Shown here one piece after another: positions 1 to 8,818 of a stretch of 64,000 bases of DNA. Within the stretch, counting starts at the first letter, position 1. Every line of letters begins with the position of its first letter. The position numbers and the translations under genes are program-made. Under the pieces are notes generated by a model. The model ran no database searches. It was given only the letters and a program-made list of their open reading frames with translations, and was not told where the DNA came from. Source of the stretch: JBKBKC01 sp046294265 (lineage in GTDB: Bacteria > Pseudomonadota > Alphaproteobacteria > Rhodobacterales > Rhodobacteraceae); the NCBI GenBank assembly GCA_046294265.1, contig JBKBKC010000013.1, positions 73,167 through 137,166 of the forward strand, given 5' to 3'.

Positions 1-1265
1 GCCAGCTCATGCCGCCGATCATGGGGGCGGGCGCCTTCATCATGGCCAGCTACACCCGCATTCCCTATGAGACGATCGTCCTGATGGCGACGCTGCCCGC
101 GATCCTTTACTTCGCCTCGGTCGCCTTCTTCGTGCGGATCGAGGCGCGGCGGCTGAACCTTGCCCCCCTGTCCGCCGATGGCGAGACGCTGGGATCGGCG
201 CTGCGCAAGGGGGGGGCACCCTTCATCCTGCCCATCGGCCTGCTGATCTGGATGCTGATCGCGGGCTACACCCCCAACTACGCCGCCGTCTTTGCCATCG
301 CCGCCGTGATCGTCTCGTCCTGGGCCTCGGCGCATCCGATGGGGCCGCGCGCGATCTTCGGCGCGCTGGTGGACGGGGCGAAGGGCATGATCATGACCGC
401 GATCCTGCTGGTCTCGGTGGGCCTTGTCATCAACGTCATCGCCACCACGGGAATCGGCAACACCTTCTCGCTGCAGATCAGCGCCTGGGCGGGGGGCAAC
501 ATAGTCGTGGCCATCCTCTTGATCGCGCTCGCCAGCCTCGTCCTCGGCCTCGGGCTGCCGGTGACGGCGGCCTATATCGTGCTGGCCACCCTCTCGGCCC
601 CGGCCCTCGCCGGGATGCTGGCCGACCGCGAGGTGATCGCCCTGATCGCCCAAGGCACCCTGCCCGAAGCCGCGCGCGGGCTTTTCTTGCTGACCGATCC
701 CGGCGCCCTGCCCCGCCTCGCCGCGCCCATGCCGCTGGCCGAGGCGCAGGCGCTGGTGCGCGCCCTGCCGCTGGAAATCGCGGCCCCCTTGCGCGACATG
801 GTCATCAGCCCGGCCAGCGCCCTGACCACGCTGCTGGCCGCGCACATGATCATCTTCTGGCTCAGCCAGGACAGCAACGTGACCCCGCCCGTGGCCCTTG
901 TCGCCTTCACCGCTGCCGCCATCGCCAAGGCCCCGCCGATGCGCACCGGTGTGGAAAGCTGGAAACTGGCCAAGGGCCTCTACATCGTCCCGCTACTCTT
1001 TGCCTATTCGCCGCTTCTGTCGGGCGACTGGGGGCTGATGCTGTTGACCTTCGGCTTTGGCATCGTGGGGCTTTATGCGCTTGCCGGGGCCTTGCAGGGC
1101 TGTCTGGAGCATCCCGTGGGCCCGCTTCTTCGGGTCGCGCTGCTCGTGGCGGGGGCGATGTGCCTCTGGCCCGGGTCCATCTTGCTGCATGTGGCGGGGG
1201 CGGTGCTGGTGGTGGGCCTTCTGGCCCTGAACCTGCGGGGCATCGGCACGAGGCGCCCCGCCTGA
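1..1265 (+). CDS. TRAP transporter large (4TM/12TM-type) permease, C-terminal part
   Basis: Membrane subunit of a tripartite ATP-independent periplasmic (TRAP) transporter, which imports organic acids or similar solutes using an ion gradient and a periplasmic binding protein. The frame is open to the left edge, so the N-terminus lies outside the window. The visible ~420 residues start in the conserved MPPIMGAGAFIMA segment and contain many hydrophobic helices, including a GLGLPVTAAYIVLATLSAPAL stretch typical of DctM-type permeases. The final ~70 residues form an additional hydrophobic tail, as in fused TRAP permeases. The binding protein would be expected upstream, outside the window. The substrate cannot be read. 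Confidence 0.88.
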   Translation, partial: QLMPPIMGAGAFIMASYTRIPYETIVLMATLPAILYFASVAFFVRIEARRLNLAPLSADGETLGSALRKGGAPFILPIGLLIWMLIAGYTPNYAAVFAIAAVIVSSWASAHPMGPRAIFGALVDGAKGMIMTAILLVSVGLVINVIATTGIGNTFSLQISAWAGGNIVVAILLIALASLVLGLGLPVTAAYIVLATLSAPALAGMLADREVIALIAQGTLPEAARGLFLLTDPGALPRLAAPMPLAEAQALVRALPLEIAAPLRDMVISPASALTTLLAAHMIIFWLSQDSNVTPPVALVAFTAAAIAKAPPMRTGVESWKLAKGLYIVPLLFAYSPLLSGDWGLMLLTFGFGIVGLYALAGALQGCLEHPVGPLLRVALLVAGAMCLWPGSILLHVAGAVLVVGLLALNLRGIGTRRPA

Positions 1266-1444
1266 GCAGCAGGCCCGTGCCCGCTGTGCCGATTTCTGCC
1301 GTGGCCGTCTTGCAGACTTCCCCTGCAAGGCGCTTCGGGGTATGATCCGATGGCGCAGCACCGCGCATCGAGCAGGCGGCCCCGCCAAACAGGGGCATCG
1401 GGACAAGCGCGCCGGATCAGAGCGTGCGACATCGGGGGCGATAC

Positions 1445-2329
1445 ATGGCACGGGCATCCTTTAGGCCTTTGGTTCTGGGCATCATCGCGGCAGGCAGTCT
1501 GGCCGGCTGTCAGGATGGCGAGGGGCCGTTCGCAAAACGCAGCGGGGATGGCCCCGCGGCGGTGTCACGCTCCGAAACCTCGACCCGCCTGATCGAACGC
1601 GATGTCGAGGCGCCGCAGGTGTTCCAGGCCAATGACCAGGCGCTGTGGGATGGCCGCCCCTCTCTGGGCGGTGTCTGGGTCGCCTCGCCCGAGGCCAAGG
1701 ACCCCGAGCGCGTCATCATGCGCAACCCCGAGAACGGCAAGTTCGTGATCGGCGCGCTGTTCCGGCGTGAGCGGTTGAACCCCGGCCCGACGCTGCAAAT
1801 CTCCTCCGACGCGGCCGCCGCCCTTGGCATCCTCGCGGGCCAGCCGGTGAAGCTGTCCGTGACCGCCCTGCGGCGCGAGGAAGTGGCAGATACGCCCGCG
1901 CCCGACGCCGCCAAACCCATCCTCGATGCGGCGGAAACGGTGGAGACCACCACGCTGGCCTCGGTCGCCGGGGCCGCCATCGCGCGGGCCGAAACCGTGA
2001 CCGCCCCCACCACACCGGTCATCGCTGCCCCGCCCCCCGCCGCCGCCGCCAAGGCCACCCCGGCATCCGCCCCCAAACCCGCAGCACCCAAAGCCCCCGC
2101 CGCAGGCCGCAGCCTCGTGCAGATCGGCATCTTCAGCGTCGAGGCCAACGCCAAGCGCGCCGCCGCCACGCTGGAGAAAGCCGCCGTCCCCACCCGCATC
2201 CTGCAAGAGCAGAGCCAGGGCAAGACCTTCTGGCGCGTCGTCGCGGGCCCCGCCGACGGCAACCGTGACGCGATGCTGGCATCGGTGAAATCGGCAGGCT
2301 TTGCGGATGCTTATTTCGTCTCTCGCTAA
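1445..2329 (+). CDS. SPOR-domain lipoprotein
   Basis: Predicted lipoprotein (294 aa) with a C-terminal SPOR domain, a fold that binds denuded peptidoglycan at division septa. The N-terminus has a short hydrophobic signal ending in a lipobox (LAGC, residues ~21-24). A conserved N-terminal block is followed by a long Pro/Ala-rich linker (residues ~150-220). The last ~70 residues (VQIGIFSVEANAKRAA onward) match the SPOR repeat pattern. I chose the ATG at 1445 rather than the upstream ATG at 1424 because it gives a clean signal peptide. It is 18 bp from dacA, suggesting co-transcription with the carboxypeptidase. An RlpA-like role is possible, but no double-psi barrel was recognised. Confidence 0.8.
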   Translation: MARASFRPLVLGIIAAGSLAGCQDGEGPFAKRSGDGPAAVSRSETSTRLIERDVEAPQVFQANDQALWDGRPSLGGVWVASPEAKDPERVIMRNPENGKFVIGALFRRERLNPGPTLQISSDAAAALGILAGQPVKLSVTALRREEVADTPAPDAAKPILDAAETVETTTLASVAGAAIARAETVTAPTTPVIAAPPPAAAAKATPASAPKPAAPKAPAAGRSLVQIGIFSVEANAKRAAATLEKAAVPTRILQEQSQGKTFWRVVAGPADGNRDAMLASVKSAGFADAYFVSR

Positions 2330-2347
2330 CCCGGAAAGGTCCCCCTC

Positions 2348-3499
2348 ATGACCCGCCTCCTGCCCGTTCTCGCGCTGATCCTCGCCCTGCCCTCTCTGGC
2401 CTGGGGCTTTGACACACGGGCGCGGGCGGCCTGGGTCTATGACATGAAATCGGGCACCGTCCTTCTGGACAAGAACGCGGATGAGGCGCTGCCGCCCGCC
2501 TCGATGTCCAAGCTGATGACGCTGAACATGCTGTTCGAGGCGCTGCGCGATGGCCGCGTGACGATGGACACGGTGTTCAATGTCTCGTCCCGCGCCAAGG
2601 CCATGGGCGGCTCCACGATGTTCCTGAACGAACTGGACAAACCCACGGTCGAAGAGTTGATCCGCGGCATCGTGATCAACTCCGGCAACGACGCCTGCGT
2701 GGTGGTGGCCGAGGGCCTCTCCGGCTCGGAGGAAACCTTTTCCCAGCAGATGACCGAGCGTGGCCGTGCCCTCGGCCTGACCGCCTCGACCTTCAAGAAC
2801 GCCTCGGGCTGGCCTGCCGCAGGCCATGTCCAGTCAGTGCGTGACCTCGGGATCATCGCGAGACGGCTGATCGCGGACTTCCCTGAGCTTTATCCCTACT
2901 TTGCGATGACCGACTTCAACTACAAGAACCGCGCACCGGCCAATTCCCGCAACCGCAATCCGCTTCTGGCGATCTCGGGCGGCGACTGGGTGGCTGACGG
3001 GCTCAAGACCGGGCACACGCGCGAAGCTGGCTTTGGCCTTGTGGGCTCGGCCCTGCGCGGCGACCGGCGGGTGATCTTTGTCATCACCGGGCTTGACAGC
3101 GAAAAGGCCCGGGCCGAGGAAAGCCAGGGCATTGTCAACTGGGCCTTCCGCCAGTTCGTGGAAAAGACCGTGGCCCGCGCCGGGCAGCGGCTCGCCGAGG
3201 CCGAGGTCTGGATGGGCGCGGCCGCCCGCGTCGGGCTGGTCCCGGCCGAGGATGTGACGATCCTTTTGCCCGCGCTGATGCAAGAGGGCGTGTCGGCCGA
3301 GGTGGTCTATACCGGCCCGCTGACCGCCCCCCTGACTGCGGGGCAAAGGGTGGCCGAACTGGTGATCCGCGTGCCCGACCTGCCCGACAACCGCATCCCC
3401 CTGGTGGCCGAGGCCGATGTGGCCCGGGGCGGCTTTGGCACACGGGTTCTGACCGCAGGCCAGGTGCTGATGTCCCGCGCCACGGCCCCCGGAAGCTGA
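2348..3499 (+). CDS. dacA: D-alanyl-D-alanine carboxypeptidase (PBP5/6 family)
   Basis: Serine-type peptidase S11 that removes the terminal D-Ala from peptidoglycan pentapeptides in the periplasm. A signal peptide (MTRLLPVLALILALPSLAWG) is followed by the three signature motifs of the family: SMSK (SxxK) near residue 52, SGN near residue 115 and KTG near residue 219. The length of 383 aa fits the family, including a C-terminal beta-rich domain from about residue 275. It sits between the SPOR lipoprotein and tmk with short gaps (18 and 9 bp), consistent with an operon. Which PBP5/6 paralogue it represents is not resolved. Confidence 0.93.
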   Translation: MTRLLPVLALILALPSLAWGFDTRARAAWVYDMKSGTVLLDKNADEALPPASMSKLMTLNMLFEALRDGRVTMDTVFNVSSRAKAMGGSTMFLNELDKPTVEELIRGIVINSGNDACVVVAEGLSGSEETFSQQMTERGRALGLTASTFKNASGWPAAGHVQSVRDLGIIARRLIADFPELYPYFAMTDFNYKNRAPANSRNRNPLLAISGGDWVADGLKTGHTREAGFGLVGSALRGDRRVIFVITGLDSEKARAEESQGIVNWAFRQFVEKTVARAGQRLAEAEVWMGAAARVGLVPAEDVTILLPALMQEGVSAEVVYTGPLTAPLTAGQRVAELVIRVPDLPDNRIPLVAEADVARGGFGTRVLTAGQVLMSRATAPGS

Positions 3500-3508
3500 C
3501 ACCTGCCG

Positions 3509-4123
3509 ATGTTCGTCAGCTTCGAGGGGATCGACGGGTCGGGCAAGACCACACAGGCCCGTCGCCTTGCAGAGACCCTGCGCGCCCGCGGCCATGTCGT
3601 CACGCTGACCCGCGAACCGGGCGGCAGCCCCGGCGCCGAGGATATCCGCCGCCTCGTGCTGGAGGGTGACCCAGACCGCTGGTCCCCCGAAACCGAGATC
3701 CTGCTGTTCACCGCCGCCCGCCGCGACCATCTGGAACGCACGATCCGCCCGGCGCTTGCGCGCGGCGACATCGTCATCACCGACCGCTTTGCCGATTCGA
3801 CGCGCATGTATCAGGGCACCGCCCGCGAAAATGGCCCCACCCTGCGCGCCATGGTCGATGACCTGCACGCCCGCATGATCGGGGTGGAACCCGACCTGAC
3901 GTTCCTGATCGACATCGACGCCGCACAGGGCCTTGCCCGCGCCCGCGCCCGCGCCGGGGTAGAGCTGCGGTTCGAGGATATGGGCGCGAGCCTGCAATCG
4001 CGCCTGCGCGCAGGTTTCCTCGCCCTCGCCACCGCCCACCCGGCGCGGTTCCGCACCATCGACGGGGCGCGCTCGCCCGAGGCGGTGGCGGCCGATGTCC
4101 TGTCGGCCTTTGACGCGCGATGA
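3509..4123 (+). CDS. tmk: thymidylate kinase
   Basis: Phosphorylates dTMP to dTDP using ATP, an essential step in dTTP synthesis. The 204-aa protein begins with the P-loop GIDGSGKTTQ (residues ~7-16), has TREPGG (residues ~35-40), and carries the DRF motif in ITDRFADSTRMYQG (residues ~90-103), all diagnostic of TMPK. The Arg-rich LID segment is present near residues 145-155. Its stop codon overlaps the start of holB by four bases (ATGA), indicating translational coupling of the two replication genes. Confidence 0.96.
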   Translation: MFVSFEGIDGSGKTTQARRLAETLRARGHVVTLTREPGGSPGAEDIRRLVLEGDPDRWSPETEILLFTAARRDHLERTIRPALARGDIVITDRFADSTRMYQGTARENGPTLRAMVDDLHARMIGVEPDLTFLIDIDAAQGLARARARAGVELRFEDMGASLQSRLRAGFLALATAHPARFRTIDGARSPEAVAADVLSAFDAR

Positions 4124-5262
4124 GCCGCGCGCCCAAGGCCGAGGCACCCGCCCTGCCCGAACCCGACCGGGTGGAGGGGGCGCCCCACCCCCGCGAGACC
4201 CGGCACCTTTTCGGCCATGCGGCGGCAGAGGCCGAGTTCCTGCGCGCCCATGCCGCGGGCCGGTTGCACCACGGCTGGCTGATCACCGGGCCGCAGGGGC
4301 TTGGCAAGGCCACCCTCGCCTGGCGCTGCGCGCGGTTCCTGCTGGCGGCACCCGGGGCTGGGGACAGCCTGTTCGGTGCCCCCCCGCCGCCTGCCTCGCT
4401 GGACATCCCCGAGGATCACCCGGTCGCCCGCCGCATCCTCGCCCTCTCGGAACCGCGCCTGTTCCTCTTGCGCCGCGGACCGAACCTAAAGGGCGACCGC
4501 CTGTCCGAGGACATCCGCGTGGACGAGGTGCGCGCGCTGAAAAAGTTCCTGAATCTCTCCGCCGCCGACGGCGGCGAGCGCGCGGTCATCATCGACGCGG
4601 TGGACGAGATGACCACCTCTGCCGCCAACGCCTTGCTGAAACTGCTGGAAGAACCGCCGCCCCGCGTGACGCTGTTCCTCATCAGCCACCGCCCTGCAAG
4701 CCTGTTGCCCACCATCCGCTCGCGCTGCCGCGAATTGCGCCTGTCGCCGCTGGCCCCGGATGACCTCGCGCGCGCCCTGACCCAGGCCGGGGCAGAGGCC
4801 CCTGACCCCGCCGCCCTGGCCGAACTGGCGGGCGGCGCGCCGGGTGAGGCGATCCGTCTGGCGCTGCTGGATGGCCTGACGATCTACCGCAGCCTTGTTG
4901 CGCTGCTGGACACTCTGCCCCGGCTGGACCGCCCGCGCGCTCTGGCCTTCGCAGAGGCCGCCACCGCGCGGGGGGCCGAAGGGCGGTTCGACCTGACCGT
5001 GGGCCTGATCGACCTCTTCCTTGCCCGAACCGCCCGCGCGGGCGTCACCCGCCAGACCCCGCCCGAGGCGGCACCGCAGGAGGCCGCCCTGTTCGCCCGC
5101 CTCGCCCCCGATGCCGATGCCGCCCGGGCCTGGGCTGACCTGGCACAGACGCTGGGCGCGCGCGCGCGGCGGGGCAAGGCGGTCAACCTTGACCCTGCCG
5201 CACTTCTGATGGATATGCTGCTGCGCATCGACGATACGGCGGGCAGGCTCGCCCAGAGGTGA
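4120..5262 (+). CDS. holB: DNA polymerase III subunit delta'
   Basis: Clamp-loader AAA+ subunit that helps load the beta clamp onto primed DNA. The 380-aa protein has a Walker A-like GPQGLGKATLAWR near residue 60 and the sensor region LLKLLEEPPPRVTLFLISHR around residues 170-190, followed by the SRCRE arginine-finger-type motif. The C-terminal region is alpha-helical and poorly conserved, as in other alphaproteobacterial HolB proteins. It starts inside tmk (4-bp overlap) and ends 4 bp before tatD; the tmk-holB-tatD order is a common bacterial arrangement. Confidence 0.93.
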   Translation: MSRAPKAEAPALPEPDRVEGAPHPRETRHLFGHAAAEAEFLRAHAAGRLHHGWLITGPQGLGKATLAWRCARFLLAAPGAGDSLFGAPPPPASLDIPEDHPVARRILALSEPRLFLLRRGPNLKGDRLSEDIRVDEVRALKKFLNLSAADGGERAVIIDAVDEMTTSAANALLKLLEEPPPRVTLFLISHRPASLLPTIRSRCRELRLSPLAPDDLARALTQAGAEAPDPAALAELAGGAPGEAIRLALLDGLTIYRSLVALLDTLPRLDRPRALAFAEAATARGAEGRFDLTVGLIDLFLARTARAGVTRQTPPEAAPQEAALFARLAPDADAARAWADLAQTLGARARRGKAVNLDPAALLMDMLLRIDDTAGRLAQR

Positions 5263-5266
5263 GCAG

Positions 5267-6085
5267 ATGACCGCACCGGACGACATGCCACCCCAGATCG
5301 TTGACAGCCACTGCCATCTGGATTTCCCGGACTTTGCGGAGGAACTGCCGCAGGTGATCGACCGGGCGCGCGCGGCGGGGGTCACCCGCATGGTCACCAT
5401 CTGCACCCGCCTTCGGCAGGAGCCGCAGGTGCGCGCCATCGCCGAGGCCCATGCGGGCGTGTTCTACGCCGCGGGCACGCACCCGATGAGCGCGGCCGAG
5501 GAACCCTTGGCAACGGTCGATCAGCTGGCGGCCCTCGCCCGGCACCCGAAATTCGTGGGCATCGGCGAATCTGGCCTCGATTACCACTACACCGCTGACA
5601 CGGCGGCGGTGCAGCAGGCCTCGCTCCGCATCCACATCGCGGCGGCGCGGATCACCGGCCTGCCGCTGATCATCCACGCCCGCGCCGCCGACGACGACAT
5701 GGCCCGCATCCTGACCGAAGAGTTCCGCAACGGCGCCTATCCTTGCGTCATGCACTGCTTTTCCTCGGGGGCAGAGCTTGCCCGCGCGGCGCTGGACCTC
5801 GGGTTCTACCTGTCCATCTCGGGCATCGCGGCCTTTCCAAAATCCCACGACCTGCGCGCGATCTTTGCCGCCGCCCCGCTCGACCGGATCCTGCTGGAAA
5901 CCGACAGCCCCTATCTGGCCCCGCCCCCCTACCGGGGCCGCCGCAACGAGCCGGCCTACACCGCCCATACCGCCCGCGCGGGGGCCGCGATCTTTGGCCT
6001 CTCGCTGCCCGACTTCGCCGCCGCCACCAGCGCCAATTTCGACCGCCTCTTCGCCAAGGCCGCCAGCCGGGCGCAGGCCGCATGA
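5267..6085 (+). CDS. TatD-family metal-dependent DNase
   Basis: Amidohydrolase-fold metal-dependent hydrolase of the TatD family, usually described as a DNase or 3'-5' exonuclease. Metal-binding and signature motifs are visible: DSHCHLDF (residues ~13-20), IGESGLDYHY (~94-103), MHCFSSG (~159-165) and ETDSPYLAPPPYRG (~209-222). The length of 272 aa is normal. It follows holB by 4 bp and overlaps the next gene by four bases (ATGA), so it is part of the same operon. The gene name ycfH is used for the E. coli homologue at this position, but I leave the symbol empty. Confidence 0.93.
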   Translation: MTAPDDMPPQIVDSHCHLDFPDFAEELPQVIDRARAAGVTRMVTICTRLRQEPQVRAIAEAHAGVFYAAGTHPMSAAEEPLATVDQLAALARHPKFVGIGESGLDYHYTADTAAVQQASLRIHIAAARITGLPLIIHARAADDDMARILTEEFRNGAYPCVMHCFSSGAELARAALDLGFYLSISGIAAFPKSHDLRAIFAAAPLDRILLETDSPYLAPPPYRGRRNEPAYTAHTARAGAAIFGLSLPDFAAATSANFDRLFAKAASRAQAA

Positions 6086-6885
6086 CCGACCGCTACCGCT
6101 TTACCATCCTTGGCTGCGGGTCCTCGGGCGGGGTGCCGCGCCTTGGCAATGACTGGGGCGACTGCGACCCCACGGACCCCCGCAACCGCCGCCGCCGCTG
6201 TTCGCTGCTGGTGGAGCGGGTGGGCACCAACGGCACGACGCGGGTGCTGATCGACACAACACCCGACATGCGCGAACAACTTCTGGACGCGGGCGTGGGC
6301 ACGCTGGATGCGGTGGTCTATACCCATGCCCATGCCGACCACGTGCACGGCATCGACGACCTGCGCCAGATCGTGTTCAACATGCAGGGCCGCCTGCCCG
6401 TCTGGGCCGACGGGCCCACGCAGGACGCGCTGCTCAGCCGGTTCGGCTATGCCTTTGTCCAGCCCGCGAATTCGCCCTATCCGCCGATCCTCGACCTTTT
6501 CACCATCGACGGGCCGGTGACGGTGACCGGGGCCGGGGGTGCCGTTATCCTGACCCCCTTTGCCGCCGACCATGGTGCGATGCCGGCGCTGGGGTTCCGC
6601 ATCGGCGGGCTGGCCTATCTGCCCGATGCGGTGGCGATCCCCGAAAGCTCATGGCCGCATCTGATGGGCCTCGCTGTCTGGGTGGTCGATGCCCTGCGCC
6701 GCCGCCCGCATCCCACCCATGCGCATCTGGCAAAGACGCTGGACTGGATCGGGCGCGCGGCCCCCGAACGCGCGGTGCTGACCAACATGCATGTCGATCT
6801 GGACCATGCCACGGTCGATGCCGAAACGCCTGCCCATATCACCCCCGCGCATGACGGATTGGTGATCGACCTGCCCGCGGACTGA
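6082..6885 (+). CDS. MBL-fold metal-dependent hydrolase (PhnP-like)
   Basis: Metallo-beta-lactamase-fold hydrolase of 267 aa. The N-terminus (ILGCGSSGGVPRLG) and the metal-binding HAHADHVHGIDDLR near residue 82 resemble the PhnP/RNase Z-like branch, which often acts as a phosphodiesterase on cyclic phosphates. A second His (AADHGAMPALGFRIGG) and a C-terminal HVDLDHATV segment supply further ligands. The start at 6082 overlaps the tatD stop and has the family-typical N-terminus. Pairing with tatD is widespread in alphaproteobacteria, but the physiological substrate is unknown. Confidence 0.88.
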   Translation: MTDRYRFTILGCGSSGGVPRLGNDWGDCDPTDPRNRRRRCSLLVERVGTNGTTRVLIDTTPDMREQLLDAGVGTLDAVVYTHAHADHVHGIDDLRQIVFNMQGRLPVWADGPTQDALLSRFGYAFVQPANSPYPPILDLFTIDGPVTVTGAGGAVILTPFAADHGAMPALGFRIGGLAYLPDAVAIPESSWPHLMGLAVWVVDALRRRPHPTHAHLAKTLDWIGRAAPERAVLTNMHVDLDHATVDAETPAHITPAHDGLVIDLPAD

Positions 6886-6892
6886 CTGCCCC

Positions 6893-7828
6893 ATGCAGGC
6901 GCTTCTGGACGTGATCCTGCCGGTGTTCCTGGTCCTCGGGGCCGGATACCTTGCCGCACGGGCGCGCCTGTTCGACGAGGGCGCGGTGGACGGGGTGATG
7001 CGCTTTGCCCAGACATTCGCCGTGCCCACGCTCCTGTTCCGGGGGGTGGCGCGGCTCGACCTCGGGCAGGCCTTCGACCCCGGCCTGATGGGGGCCTTCT
7101 ATGCCGGCGTGGTGGTGGCCTATGGCACGGGCTTTGCCGCGGCGCGGGCGGTGTTCGGCCGCAGTCCGGCGGATGCGCTGGCCATCGGCTTTGCGGCGGC
7201 CTTTTCCAACACGCTGCTGCTGGGTCTGCCGATCACCGAACGCGCCTATGGATCGCAGGCGCTGGCGGGCAACTATGCCATCATCTCGCTCCATGCGCCG
7301 TTCCTCTATGTGATCGGCATCTCGCTGATGGAATGGACACGGGCGCGGGGCAGCGGGTTGTCGTCCCGCGCGGTGTCGGGCCTGATCGGCAGGGGGCTGG
7401 TCAGCCAGCCGCTGGTCATCGGCATCACGGCGGGGCTGGCGGTGAACCTGACGGGCCTGCCCTTGCCCGGAGTCGCCTGGTCGGCCTTGGACATGATCGC
7501 GGTGGCGGCGATCCCTGTGGCGCTGTTCGGCCTGGGGGGGGTGCTGAACCGCTACCGCCCGGAAGGCGACCGCGCGACCATCGCGATGGTCTGCGCGGTG
7601 TCCTTGATCCTGCATCCGGCAGTGACCTTTGGCATGGGTCACCTCCTTGGCCTGTCCGAGGCCGCCATGCGCTCGGCGGTGATCACGGCGGCGATGGCGC
7701 CCGGGGTCAACGCCTATCTCTACGCCAACCTCTATGGCGCCGCGCGACGGGTGAGTGCCTCGGCGGTGCTCTTCGGCACGGCGGGATGTCTGGTCACCGC
7801 CTGGGTCTGGCTGCAACTCCTGCCCTGA
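6893..7828 (+). CDS. AEC-family (auxin efflux carrier-like) transporter
   Basis: Integral membrane transporter of 311 aa with about ten hydrophobic helices, split into two five-helix halves as in AEC/BART-superfamily permeases. Recognisable features are the N-terminal VILPVFLVLGAGYLAARARL segment and the polar N/P-containing helices around AAAFSNTLLLGLPI and the C-terminal MAPGVNAYLYANLYG. Bacterial members export or import small organic acids such as malate or malonate, but the substrate cannot be assigned. It begins 7 bp after the MBL hydrolase, so it may be the last gene of that operon. The next gene is convergent. Confidence 0.88.
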   Translation: MQALLDVILPVFLVLGAGYLAARARLFDEGAVDGVMRFAQTFAVPTLLFRGVARLDLGQAFDPGLMGAFYAGVVVAYGTGFAAARAVFGRSPADALAIGFAAAFSNTLLLGLPITERAYGSQALAGNYAIISLHAPFLYVIGISLMEWTRARGSGLSSRAVSGLIGRGLVSQPLVIGITAGLAVNLTGLPLPGVAWSALDMIAVAAIPVALFGLGGVLNRYRPEGDRATIAMVCAVSLILHPAVTFGMGHLLGLSEAAMRSAVITAAMAPGVNAYLYANLYGAARRVSASAVLFGTAGCLVTAWVWLQLLP

Positions 7829-7860
7829 GCGCGCCGCCGAAGTCGTGCAAGAATTCGGTG

Positions 7861-8814
7861 TCAGGCGGGCGTCACGCCGCGCAGCCGCTCCGATCGCCGC
7901 CGCAACAACTCCACCGTCGCCAGAAGGGCAATGGACACCACCACCAGGATCGTCGCCACAGCAAGGATCGACGGGCTGATCTGCTCGCGGATCCCGTTCC
8001 ACATCGTGCGCGGGATGGTCTGCTGCTCATGGCTGCCGATGAAGAGCACCACCACCACCTCGTCGAACGACGTCACAAAGGCAAAAAGCGCGCCTGACAC
8101 CACGCCGGGCGTGATCAGCGGCAATTGCACCTTGAAGAACGTGGTCACCGGCCCCGCGCCAAGGCTTGCCGAGGCCCGCAGGAGCGAGCGGTCGAACCCC
8201 ATAAGCGTGGCCGTCACCGTGATGATAACAAAGGGGATCCCCAGCGTCGCATGGGCCAGCACCACGCCCAGATAGGTCGAGGTCAGCCGCCCGCAGCCCC
8301 CCTCGGGCGCCAGCGGCCCCAGCACCGAACAGGGGTTCGAGTAGAAAAAGAACAGCCCCGTCGCCGTGATGATGATCGGCACGATCATCGGCGATATGAG
8401 GATGGCCATGATCGCCTTGCGGTAAGGCATCTCGGGCCGCGCCAGCCCCAGCGCCGCGATGGTGCCCAGCACGGTGGCCACGATGGTGGAAAAGAACCCC
8501 ACGATCAGCGAGTTCTTGGCGGCCTTCACCCAGGTCGCATTGGCCCACATGTCCGACCACCACCCGCCGTCGCGCGCCACATCGGGGTTCATCATGCCGA
8601 AGGTCAGCAGGTTGTCGTACCAGCGCAGCGAATAGCCCGCCGGATCCAGCGTCAGCATCTCGCGGGTGAAGGTGAAATAGGGCTCGGCGTTGAACGACAG
8701 CGGGATCACGATCAGGATGGGCGCGATCAGGAACACAAAGATCGCCGCGCAGATCGCGCGGTAGGTCCAGAACCAGACCTTTTCCAGGGGAGTCGCGTAG
8801 ATCGGCAGTTTCAT
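7861..8814 (-). CDS. polyamine-type ABC transporter permease (PotC/PotI-like)
   Basis: Second inner-membrane permease of a spermidine/putrescine-type ABC importer (317 aa). Six hydrophobic helices are visible, and the EAA loop that contacts the ATPase is in LLRASASLGAGPVTTFFKVQLPLITPGV, close to the C-terminus. The region between helices 1 and 2 is longer than in PotC, a feature of this subgroup. It starts 4 bp after the preceding permease gene and ends the operon; the AEC gene converges on it with a 32-bp gap. Confidence 0.9.
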   Translation of the reverse strand: MKLPIYATPLEKVWFWTYRAICAAIFVFLIAPILIVIPLSFNAEPYFTFTREMLTLDPAGYSLRWYDNLLTFGMMNPDVARDGGWWSDMWANATWVKAAKNSLIVGFFSTIVATVLGTIAALGLARPEMPYRKAIMAILISPMIVPIIITATGLFFFYSNPCSVLGPLAPEGGCGRLTSTYLGVVLAHATLGIPFVIITVTATLMGFDRSLLRASASLGAGPVTTFFKVQLPLITPGVVSGALFAFVTSFDEVVVVLFIGSHEQQTIPRTMWNGIREQISPSILAVATILVVVSIALLATVELLRRRSERLRGVTPA

Positions 8815-8818
8815 CGGC